Shown here: positions 20,751-30,635 of the stretch, one piece after another | How the letters are laid out: every line of letters begins with the position of its first letter | Numbering within the stretch: the stretch's first letter is position 1 | Source: Lycium barbarum | Taxonomy: Eukaryota > Streptophyta > Magnoliopsida > Solanales > Solanaceae | Reading direction: 5' to 3' | Length of the DNA: 64,000 bases | Assembly (NCBI RefSeq): GCF_019175385.1 | Contig: NC_083339.1 | Coordinates: forward strand, 77,520,307 to 77,584,306 | Program-made: the position numbers and the translations under genes | Notes under the pieces: model-generated | What the model saw: only the letters and a program-made list of their open reading frames with translations | Told to the model about the DNA's origin: nothing | The model's database searches: none

Positions 20751-22484
20751 TGTGCTCCAGGGAGGCCCTCCGTTCTATTGATGGATTATATAGATGCCTT
20801 GAGGGCAATGCATGTTTCTAAGCTGGGGGTATGAGTAATTGTTGGTATTGTTGGTATTGTTTTTGTATATCGGATATTGTTTGTTATTTTTTTTGTTTTT
20901 GTTGGTATTTTATCCTAAATTGTGATATTAAGTATCTGTTTAGGACAATTGTTATTGTTTTTTGTTTTTGTTGGTATTGTTTTTATCCTAAATTGTGATA
21001 TTAAGTATGTGTTTAGGACCCTCTTCGGTTGTTCTTTGCCATGTGTTCTTTTCCCGAAGAATGTTATTTTTATGTTGAACCTTTCATGTTTAGGATATTT
21101 AGTTAAGAGTAAAGTAATGATGACTTAAGTGGTGGTGGTCCGTGTTTCTAGCATATATAAAAGTGTTTTTACAAGTCAATGATATCCCTCCAAAAAATAA
21201 TATGTGATGTACATCAAGAATGGGTTGTTGATATTTACATGTATGGTTCTTTTAATGACATTGCAAATAAAGGGTGTCCATGTTTTTGAAATCTTCAAAC
21301 GGAAGTGAAGTCAGAGTATTTAAATAATCCTTATGCCATTGTGTTGTGAGTTCTTAGTTTCTAGTTGTGTATGATGCTTGTAATCTAGAACTTTCCCGGT
21401 TGGTCGTGCGTGAATTCTAAGCAGAGTTTGATTGTGAAGTGATCTTAGGCTTTCTTTGTATTGATTCCAAAGCCTGCTTATCTTAAATGAGCCTAGCCCG
21501 TACAGAAAATGATCCCTAGTCTCCCATTTTGAGCCTATATACTTTTTCTTTAATTAGCCGTGAACTAACCTCCTTCCCTTCTGTGAATAAACCCATTTGG
21601 CACCAAGTCCCTCCTTGACACTAAAGAATGACAAATGAGGCTAAAATCCTAAGTTTGGGGTGATAAGCGAAAGATGCGGATAATGAGGCTAAAAGCCTAA
21701 GTTGGGGGTGATAAGTGAAACATGCGGAAAATAAGGCCAAAGGCTTGTTGGGGGTGATCGTGAGTATTGCGGGGCATGATTCAGTGTGGGTATAAAAAAT
21801 AAAAAAAATAACAAAAAGTATATATATAGATATGTACATGTATATAGATATATAATTTCTAAATAAATCCACGCTGAAGCTGTAGGGTCAGAAATAAAAG
21901 GTAGAAAGGTGAATGAAGTCAAAATGAAGTGTCAAGGAGGGTGAGTCACCACTATCCAAATATTCATCCTACCCGTCCCTAAGCCAACGTTACAAGCCTA
22001 AAAAGTCCTAATGTGATCACAGTCAAACTGTTCAAAGTTGAAGGCATGGAAAATAAAGGCAAGCCTATGGTATGTGCACGCATGGTATGCAAATTTCTTT
22101 GTGAGTGTGAGTGTCCTTCTGTCTCTTTAGTCTTCTGTCCCATTTATTTTGTAAATGTGTGTTCGGACATTCTTTGGTCTATGTGAGGGCGTAAAGATTG
22201 TAGATTGCAAAGTAACTGGCTTTCCGGAAGTTGAAATTCATGTGCATAGAGACTCCCATACTATGATTGTGTAATTAATTGAGGTTGCATAGTGAATTGC
22301 AATTGTTCTGAAATGTGCGTCTTTTGTCACAAATAGGATGTGGATAAGAGCCCAACATTTTTCTTGGATTGAAGAGTCTATGTTAGAAACACATGCCAAA
22401 ACCACCGTAGTCATTCTTATTTTACTAGATGTCATGTGTTAGTAGTGAGTCTTGTTGAAGTTGCTAAAGGACAAGCAAAAGCTT
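20751..22484 (+). other. Element B 3' untranslated region with internal repeats
   Basis: Non-coding. It contains a T/G-rich direct duplication at about 20895-21018, both halves ending in TTATCCTAAATTGTGATATT and then AAGTATNTGTTTAGGA, and three PPT-like repeats (AAGTTTGGGG, AAGTTGGGGG, TTGTTGGGGG, each then TGAT) at about 21650-21765. I see no gene. Confidence 0.7.
21650..21765 (+). repeat. Three tandem PPT-like repeats in element B
   Basis: Units of about 55 bp containing GGCTAAAAGCCTAAGTTGGG-like sequence followed by GGTGATAAG. They resemble the real PPT and LTR junction of the element (AAGTTGGGGGTGT then TGATG at 22485-22502). Confidence 0.7.
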
Positions 22485-22497
22485 AAGTTGGGGGTGT
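22485..22497 (+). other. Element B polypurine tract
   Basis: AAGTTGGGGGTGT abuts the LTR start TGATGTGCCG. It would prime plus-strand synthesis. Confidence 0.8.
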
Positions 22498-23971
22498 TGA
22501 TGTGCCGTGAATTTTGGCACATTTTATGCCCTTGTCACTAGAAGTATTTCTTGTTTTTAAGTGTTTTTACATCGTTTCTGATGTTATTTTGGTGTTTTGT
22601 AGGGTTGGTTGACTACGGAACGGAAATGATAACAAATGCTGAAAAACAGACAACTTGGAGCAAAAAAGACGGTCCGTAACTCGAGTTACGGACCGTAACG
22701 TGATCCGTACCAGAGAGGAAGATCCAGATACGTGCCGCTATAAAGAACGGTCCGTAACTTAGGTTATGGGCCGTAATGTGTGTCGTAAGCTGAGGGAAAT
22801 TTCCAGTAAGAAGCCTAAGTCGTGTCACAGGTTACGCCCAGAAGGACGGCCCGTAACTCAGGTTACGGGGCGTAACGTCATGGCGTAACGCATTGGCCAC
22901 TGAAGACTGAGGCCATGATCCACTGGAAGATACGGACCGTAACCTGTATTACGGTCCGTCGAAAGAAGCCGTGACGGTTGACTTACTCAAGCTGACAAAG
23001 TACGAAACCGACGGACGGACCGTAACCTGTGTTATGGTCCATAACGATGCCGCGTAAGGGTGTTCTTGTCCAGAAACTTGGCGCGCTTTTTGGCCCTATA
23101 AATACTTAAAGTTAGGGTTTTAATTCATAATTCTGATTTTCTTTGGAGCATTAACTTAAGTCTTGAATATTTGAAGTGGTTGGAGCATTTAAAGCACCAA
23201 CTTCACTTCCATTCCATATTGTATTAGCATCGTAAGTATATTATGTTAACTTTTAAGCTTTCTTTGTTAACCAAAATAATGAGTAGCTAATTTTAATTCT
23301 AAGGTTGTGGATCCCATGATGGGTATTATGTGAATAGGTTTCTACTATTGATATATGCATAATGGTTGTTAGTGTTTAATCTATCTTTGTGCGTTAGCGT
23401 TGGGTAATGATTGCAAGCATTAGCCTAAGCCATTATACTAACTTTTCTTAGGAAAGAGAGTCAGTATTAGTAAGATTGAATAACAATGACTCGAGGCGTT
23501 AACCCTCGTTTAATAGACTAACTTAGGGATAGGAACAAGTCTGAATTGGCATTATTGGTCACTCTTTGATTTCAACTCTTTTACATTTGGAAAAATCATA
23601 AAGGGGAAATACGGCCTAACTGTTAGGAAACATTAGGAAGTCCTTAAGATATCAAGTGCATACTCTTCGAACAACCATTAGAAATATATCACATTGAAAC
23701 CTAAAGCATAACATCTAATCAAAACGGGGAACACAACCTTAGTCTCTCTCTCTCATTAAGTACAATTCAAGTCTAAGTATTCAATTACATTACTCAACAA
23801 TTATTTCAAACTGTTCGGAATAGGATCAAAGCCTTTAAAGACTAGTATCGCATACAATTAGTACCATTTTCTCTCCATATTCCCTGTGGGATTCGACCCC
23901 AACCTTGTTTGGGTTACTGTATTTGACAACGTCCGCTTTACGCCATTAATAGGTGTAATTTGAGCTTATCA
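22498..23971 (+). mobile_element. Element B 3' LTR
   Basis: 1474 bp, TGATGTGCCG to GAGCTTATCA. It matches the split left LTR but has about 82 extra bases near 22955-23035, between two ACGGTCCGT motifs. The palindrome array spans about 22668-23045; the first pair again forms a 28-bp palindrome (22669-22696). The TATA box is at 23097. Confidence 0.94.
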
Positions 23972-24851
23972 ACTGCCGAAACATTAGTTAACCCGAATGA
24001 CATTACTCAGAATTCATAATGACCATATCTCGTTCTGAAAGCTGTTTTGGGAATATCTTCTACTTTAACTCTCAATTGATGATAACCCAACCTTAGATCT
24101 ATTTTGGAAAACCACTTAGCACCCTGGTCAAACAAATCATCAATTCTTGGTAGTGGATATTTATTCTTTATCATCACCTTATTCAACTGCCTATAATCAA
24201 TGTACATCCGTAGAGAACCATCTTTCTTCCTCACAAACAAGACGGGTGCTCCCCATGGTGATGAACTGGGCTTAATGAATCCTTTTTCAAGTAAATCATT
24301 CAGTTGCGCCTTTAGCTCTTTCAATTCTGCAGGAGCCATTCGGTAAGGAGCAATATAAATAGGCTGGGTGTCTGGCAACACATCAATAGAAAAACCAATC
24401 TCTCTTTCCGGAGGAAGGCCTGGAAGTTCATCTGGAAATACATCCGAAAACTCATTCACTACCGGGACGGATTGGGAAGTTAGCGACTTTGCTTCGGTAT
24501 CATGAACTCGAACTAGGTGATAAATATAGCCTTTAGCTGTCATTTTTCTTACCTTAAGGTAGGAAATAAACCTACCCCTTGGAGATGTTGTATTACCTTT
24601 CTATTCAAGCATGGGTTCTCCCGAAAATTGAAATCGAACCACTTTCATTCGGCAATCAATATTGGCGTGACATGAGGCCAACCAATCCATACCCATAATC
24701 ACATCAAAATCTAACATTTCCAGCTCAACTAAATCAACTTTGGTCTGGCGATCACACACCACAATAACACAGTTCTTATATACTTGTCTAGCTATCACGG
24801 GATCACCAAATGGAGTAGAAACCTCAAAAGGTTTAATTGACTCGGGTTTCA
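23972..24851 (-). pseudogene. Element D protease C-terminus and RT N-terminus
   Basis: Continues D to the right of B. The minus strand reads FDVIMGMDWLASC (protease region, 24601-24851), then after a Trp-to-TAG at about 24604 the RT N-terminus (24007-24543): [65 protein letters not shown]. Two residues are missing in LFDQ-GAKWF and a TGA follows YEF at about 24004. The protease start is cut by element E at 24852; D's gag and 5' LTR must lie beyond the right end of the window. Confidence 0.9.
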
Positions 24852-25312
24852 TGTCACGACCCAACCGGAGGGCTGCGATGGGCACTCGGTGCTAGCCCAC
24901 CCGGGCACCTCTTAACATACATTTGCATTTACATCTAGGTGAGCCATATATTAAATCATACTATTTCCATTCATCAATCATACTAATCCCATTGGACAAC
25001 AATACCTTTATATCAACATTAGCAACTATGCCCATATCAATGTATATAAGCCGACGAGGCTAACAAAATGACATCCAAAATATAGGCCGACAAGGCCAAT
25101 TACATCTAACTATATACACATGTCTACGAGCCTCTAAGGAGAGTATGTCATATCATATATGTGGGACAGGACCCCGCTATGCCCATAAATATGTCCACAA
25201 AAGAATCAATACCAAAAGCTATAGCTCCGAATGAAATGGAGCTCCTCTATGTAGTCCTTGAGGAATATAGCTATGGATCAAGCCTGTCTCCCTGGTCACC
25301 TGCGGGCATGAC
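24852..25312 (-). mobile_element. Element E 3' LTR, left piece
   Basis: Starts TGTCACGACCC and resembles solo LTR C and the K LTR closely (CTAGGTGAGCCATATA, GACAAGGCCAA). It stops at ATGAC, within stem-loop 3 of the conserved hairpin module, where F is inserted. Confidence 0.92.
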
Positions 25313-25564
25313 TGTCACGACCCAACCCTGTAGGCCGTGACTCGTGTCCGAGCAGGACACCTTACGTACCCAATAACCCCAAACCAACATATAAATTAGA
25401 TATGCATATATAAAAGCCAAACGGAGTCGCAAGCTATCGTACATAAGCAGATGTAGCGCAAGAAAGCCGATAAGGCCGTCACAAAATACATATTCTCAGA
25501 ACATAAACACACAACCCACGTATGTGTCTACAGACCTCTACAAACAATACTAACAGAAACATAA

Positions 25565-25583
25565 GACGGGACAGGGCCCCGTC
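25565..25583 (-). other. Fourth conserved LTR hairpin, GACGGG/CCCGTC, element F left copy
   Basis: Perfect six-base stem around ACAGGGC on the plus strand, which is GCCCTGT in element sense. Compensatory difference from C and I. Confidence 0.7.
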
Positions 25584-25714
25584 ATACCCCTGAATAAACA
25601 TATACATATGTGATAGAAAAGTCTATACCAAAATATGGCTCCGGACAAAGGAGCACTCCAAAACAGTAGAGCAGATATCCTAAGCGGGCGGATCTCTGAA
25701 GTGGGTATCTGTAC

Positions 25715-25772
25715 CTGCGCGGCATGAAAACGCAGCCCCCGAAGAAAGGGGGTCAGTACGGAATATGTACTG
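25715..25772 (-). other. Three-hairpin LTR module, element F left copy
   Basis: In element sense: CAGTAC/GTACTG, CCCCC/GGGGG, then CTGCG and CGCAG with one extra GC in the third stem-loop. Confidence 0.72.
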
Positions 25773-28319
25773 AGTATGTAAAGAATGAAGTACAGTAAAC
25801 AAACTCATAACCGGAACAGAAAGTACAGAAAATGAGTGCAAAGTCCAGAATATCAAAATTCATACTTACAAAACATAAATAGTGTATGCAGAAACATATA
25901 TCAAATTTGGCCCCAATACGGGACTCGGTGAACAGAACGTGGCGCCACCCCATCACTGGCGCCACAACACATCATACTTCAGAGTAGGGAATAGCTCTGT
26001 AACATATCATAACATATCAGATGGCCGTATCATATCATATCACCAACATCAGAACATAGATGTACATGGCACATCATACTCCGGACCCATGTACATGTCA
26101 TACCTGCCCCCTCACATCGAGGCACGGCGAACAATGCAGTGGAATACGCTTGATAACAAATCCTGGCCCGGGCTCAGTGAAAGAAGCATTGAGGCATCCA
26201 CGAGCAGAGTAGTGAGAAACCAAATGCAGGGTAAAGTATAAAAACATTTACACAGACTCAATCGAAGAACCCAAACAACAGATCATTAGAAAGACGTCAG
26301 ACGATAATCGTAGTGCATACCTTTCGGATGTCACGGTGGATTATGTCAGAACAGAACTTCCGGATTCGTGGTACATATCAAAACATTTCATAGGACTTAA
26401 TGGAATATTTCAAACAGTTGTCGTTTAGGAATTAGAAGAGCAGCCAAGCGTTTGCTTTAGATATCGTTCGGGAACAATTCAATAGCACAATAGAAGTGGA
26501 TTCGGAAATAGGGGGCCCGCCTCGGGTGAACCGAGGTGGCGGGCACAAATTATGTGTAATAAACTTTATGGAGTCGCTTATGAGGGTTTTAAGGTAATCG
26601 GATTTTATTTACACAAGTTCTAGGTATTTAGACAACTTTTCTAACCATTTGCAACAAAATTAGTTCAATTCCACTGAATGGAACAAGGACAAGTTTAGAC
26701 GCAGGTTCCGAAGAGTAGAGTAGTCCCCGAGGTCCAAATTCAAACCTAATACATCTAGGACATGCCAAGAGAAGGAAAGGTGGAGCTTTACATACCTTTC
26801 TTGCCTTTTACGCTCGCCAAACGTCAAATCCCGTTTCGTCCGAAACCTACAAATGGTCACATCTAGCAAATGTTACTATAAGGCTTTTGGCATCCAATCT
26901 TGAATTAGTACTTGTCTACCGAAATTTCGACAGCACCTCCCCTATAAATACGACACCCCGAGAATTCAACTCGGCCAAAATAATTCAACAACAACCCAAC
27001 AACAACAATCACTACAAATCACAATATGTCACAATTAGACTTCTTTCCAACATAATGCAATAACTTTCATTCCGACTTCGCATTTTCAAATCAATACCAA
27101 CATGCTCATATTCATTACTAATCAAGATCACTACAATATAATTCGGAAACATTTCATATCATTTCTACAATATATTCACAAGATATACAAAATATACAAA
27201 CTTTCCACCAAAACCATAATTCATCCGAAACCTCTAATTTTCGACATAAATATCCATAACACATTTTCATCCTCCAATTTCATTAACAATAATCATAATT
27301 CGTGCCTTAACAATTTCATTTTTCATAATTACATAAATTTACCATAAAATCATAAAACTTCCCATAACAACTTAACAACCAATCTTTCATGCTAATATGG
27401 ACTAGCATCCTTCTAAATTCACCAACCAACATAACAATTCACATATAGCTATTTCATAATTTTTATTTCCGTAATGAAGTCGAAATTAATGCTAACAACA
27501 TCAATAGCAACATCCTCCACATTCTACAAGTTAACTACATCTATTTTCATCCAAAATTCTCTTCAAATCTCATTCCATAATTCACAATACCAACGGACGA
27601 ATTTATATCGCTATTTTTCCCGTTCTAATCCGTTAAAACTTTAAATAATCTTGTTAGCAATGAAAAGGAGCCTTATCCATACCTTAAGAATTCAGCCACC
27701 ACGTTATCACCCTCCTCCTTGGTTGATTTTTACCTCAAATTGAAGACAACGCGACATACAACACTTTTGTCTTCATGGGCTTCGGGATTCGGGGCTCGGA
27801 TTTTGATCAAAATTGATTTTTCTTCTTTCCAATGCTCTTTTCTCTCTCTCTCCAGAACTTTCTGTTCTTCTTTGTATGAATAATGAGGAGAAAGACCTGA
27901 AATTTCATTTAAAAGGGTGTGGGTAATGGGCCTAACCCGGTTGGGCCCGAGTTGGGCCTAGCCCACTGACCTTTCGACCTTAAAACGTCCATATCTCCTT
28001 GTACCGACGTCACCTAGGAACCCAGGACCTATGGTTGGAAAGCTAGTTCAATTATCTACAACTTCCATTTCTTGGTAATTTTCCAAATTCCAAACTTATA
28101 ATACCGTTGTTGCCCCTCAAAGTCAGGTCACCCAAAAACGTTTTCTTAAACATATTCGCTTGGAGGGCTTCCACTTTGATTTGGCCCAAGGGTCCTTCAT
28201 GAGTTGTGTTTAACTTTACATATGTGATTCATATAACTTGTCACATGTTCCAAAAAAATATCGATGTGTAGGCCCCACCCCAGCAAATAATCCGACGTTC
28301 AAAAATACGGGATATAACA

Positions 28320-28355
28320 TCCTCCCCCCCTTTAGAACATTCGTCCTCGAATGTT
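28320..28355 (-). other. Element F PPT with adjacent palindrome
   Basis: On the minus strand the purine tract AAAGGGGGGGAGGA abuts the LTR. The perfect palindrome AACATTCGAGGACGAATGTT (28336-28355) precedes it. Confidence 0.9.
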
Positions 28356-29242
28356 CAACTGGCCTCATGGGGTGTTATAATACTTCGGGACGGTCCCTCA
28401 TATAGTTATACTTCAAGAGGTCTCTTTCTTTCCTTCAAAATTTTTTAAATGTTACAATTGCCATCCCCTTTTTCGTACTCACTTTCTCTCCATTCCCGAA
28501 CATCGTGATACTAGGACTTTCTAGCCTTGACTAGTGGTGGGGCTAGTATCAGTCTACTTTGTAATATTTGTACCATGTCTTTCGCTTTGTTTCTCAAATT
28601 CTGTTCAGTTAATATCTTTCATACCTCGCGACACTGGCTGCTGAGGTCCACCTACCGGTCGGTACAGTCATGAATGGGGTGTCATATGCACATTTATACC
28701 TTTCCTACCATTTCTCTTACAAAACATTTCCCAAACGCTTATTTAAACTTACTCTCATTCCCAAGCTGCATTGCGCTATCTTCTTCCTTACCGGCTTATC
28801 TTGCCTTAATCTACCCGACTTCTCGAGGGTTTCTAATCACTTCACATATTCTAATTTCTTTTAGGTTACCCCAAATTCCCATCTGTCTCTTATACTCACA
28901 CTTATGAAAATTTTAGTATACTTCCCAGGGGTCACCCATCCCAGAATTTCTCTGGCCCTAGCACGCTTAACCTTGAAACTTTAATGCATTTCGGCACGTT
29001 AACATTGACATAATTGCATCGACTTCCCCACACAACTTTTCTCACACAGTCTAGGGCAAGCCGGGGTCTTAACAATTTCCGGATAATTATCGTAGCGGGT
29101 CCCACTCCGCTTTAAAAAGGGTCTTTTATTTCTCTAACTTAAGGAATTACCGAATTAGTCCTTTAAATCCTCAACATTCACCTTTTTATCCATAGAAATA
29201 GTTACCTCTCACGATCCTATTGCTTCGAATCTTATCAAGATT
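28356..29242 (-). other. Element F non-coding interior replacing pol
   Basis: About 890 bp between the PPT and the protease remnant. Apart from the 5S rRNA-like stretch I recognise nothing in it; it is C/T-rich on the plus strand and has no pol motif. Confidence 0.6.
28921..29020 (-). pseudogene. 5S rRNA-like sequence inside element F
   Basis: Read on the minus strand, this begins GATGCAATTATG where plant 5S rRNA has GATGCGATCATA, then 57 bases after that start reaches TTAAGCGTGCTAGGGC, followed by GGGATGGGTGACC and CTGGGAAGT. The spacing matches plant 5S rRNA, recalled from general knowledge, almost base for base, with one deletion in the CTCC before TGGGAAGT. Many differences in the first half are C-T or G-A type. 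The internal-promoter region (A box GTTAAGCGTGC, C box GGATGGGTGACC) is best preserved. The last ~18 bases of 5S are not recognisable, and no T-rich terminator is obvious. It has the same sense as F. It is not expected to make functional rRNA. Confidence 0.82.
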
Positions 29243-30430
29243 CTATAAGTCATTAGGAGGGAAAATATACCACAAAATAGAGCCTAAACCTGTCAATGTA
29301 TATATATTTCGAGAAAAGACCGATAATATACCTGCATTCGCGTCTGGTGGCGCCTCCGGGTCTTGTCGACTAGTCAAGGCAAAGATGCGATGCGAAGGGC
29401 CGCTGGAACTGGGAGCTCCGCCACGGCCTCTACCGCGGCCTGCTAGTGTCGGTGTACCTTGCCCCGTGGGGCGCATAGCCACAGATGAAGATGATGAACC
29501 AACAGCTGACCCCATAGGCTGAGCCATACCACCCGGGCCGCCCCTATACGGACACTCTCTCACAGCGTGGCCTTGACGGCCGCACGCAAAGCAGGCACCT
29601 GTAGCACGATAGCACTCTCCAGGGTGGTGCCTCCCGCAATAAGAACATTGAGGCATAGGTGGCCTCGACTGGCCAGAACCTCTGTCCGTCCGTGAGCCCG
29701 AAATCCTGGAGCTCTGGCCTATCCCTGAATGCCCTAGGCTATCAAACCTCCTGCCTGAAAACTGTAGAGGTGTACTCGGTGCCGACTGGGAAAGATGTCT
29801 GCTGAACTGCTGCTGCTGCTGAGGCTGCATACTCCGAAACTCTCCAGAATACCCAGTCGATCTGGCCCTCTTGGGCCGGCTCTCATCCTGACTCCTATCG
29901 GGCTGACGCCCTTTATGCCGGTCCTCCATGCCCTAGGCGTGCGCCTGTATACGAGCAATATCCATCCCGGACTGAGCGGCCATCACTAAACAACTATCGA
30001 TCAAATAATCATCCAGCCCCATTATATACCGATGCATCCTATCAGTCATAGTAGCTACCACAGCAGGTGCATACCTAGCCAATGAGTCAACCTCCAGGCT
30101 ATACTCCCGGACACTCCTACCATTCTGTCTCAATAGCAAAAATTTGTCGGCCCTAGCCCGCCGTAGCTCCGGAGGCAGAAAATAGCCAAGAAAGGCCTCA
30201 GTAAACTCGTCCCATACTGCTGGAATCTCGGAAGCTGGCGGTGAAGCCGTCCCCCGATCCGCAGCTGCTGCAATCCCCTCTGGGTGTGACGGTGTAGAGG
30301 AGCCCTCTGCCTGGGGCAAAATCTCAGGAATAATATATGCACGGGCCCTGGTAGTCCTCTGGGCCTAGCTAGTCTCCCTCGCTGCCACTGACTTGGCCTT
30401 CTGGGCCGCCGTCGCCTTTTTCGGAGGCAT
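29243..30430 (-). pseudogene. Element F gag with dead protease start
   Basis: Starts MPPKKATAAQKAK (ATG at 30430), as in element I. A TAG is at codon 22 (about 30365) and another stop at about 29930. About 80 or more residues of the gag core, present in I, are missing before AVWDEFTEAFLGYFLPPE. The zinc-binding part keeps CSYCGRRH-like and CFACGRQGHAVREC (CX2CX4HX4C). The protease catalytic motif DPGST of I is replaced by TGLGSI, so the active Asp is gone, and coding ends soon after. At best this is a gag-only remnant. Confidence 0.88.
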
Positions 30431-30619
30431 GACTGCAAATGTAACAATTCGTTAGGGAGGAATCATCCTGATAACACAGCTCTATCGCACGATCTAAGAC
30501 AAGAAAGAAGGGTAACATCCTAAATGCCCTGTAGCCTCCTGTTTATAGGTGTGGTGCACAACACATCGATAAACAAGACTCTACTAGACACGGTCTGTAG
30601 ACATTCCGAGAACCAAACC

Positions 30620-30631
30620 GCTCTGATACCA
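30620..30631 (-). other. Element F primer-binding site (initiator Met tRNA)
   Basis: The reverse complement reads TGGTATCAGAGC, four bases inside the 5' LTR that starts at 30636. Confidence 0.94.
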
Positions 30632-30635
30632 CTTC

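Larger units (their letters stand above)
3239..23971 (+). mobile_element. Element B, Athila-like Ty3/gypsy retrotransposon with nested A and C
   Basis: LTRs start TGATGTGCCG and end TTATCA or GTATCA. TSD ACTGC is at 3234-3238 and 23972-23976. An Asp-tRNA type PBS follows the 5' LTR and a PPT precedes the 3' LTR. The internal region encodes an Athila-type gag with an Asn/Gln-rich tail, a protease and the first part of RT. The rest of RT, RNase H and integrase are deleted. After removal of A and C the element is about 8.3 kb. It is not autonomous. Confidence 0.92.
25313..28319 (-). mobile_element. Element F 3' LTR
   Basis: 3007 bp, TGTCACGACCC to GGGATATAACA on the plus strand. It contains the hairpin module (25715-25772), the fourth hairpin (25565-25583), a GGCGCC hairpin near 25943-25966, and in element sense donor-like GGTATGTAAAGC near 26795 and GGTATGGATAAGG near 27680. 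A 119-codon open frame on the opposite strand (25882-26241) is considered incidental. Confidence 0.94.

Noticed and set aside
20922..21128. Hydrophobic 68-codon frame in the 3' region of B as an env-like membrane protein
   Set aside because: It arises from a T-rich direct duplication. There is no signal peptide or cleavage site pattern, and the repeat explains the composition.
25882..26241. 119-codon open frame on the plus strand, present again at 31205-31564
   Set aside because: Both copies are inside the two LTRs of F, antisense to the element. Their match follows from LTR identity. The frame overlaps the GGCGCC hairpin and has no recognisable domain.
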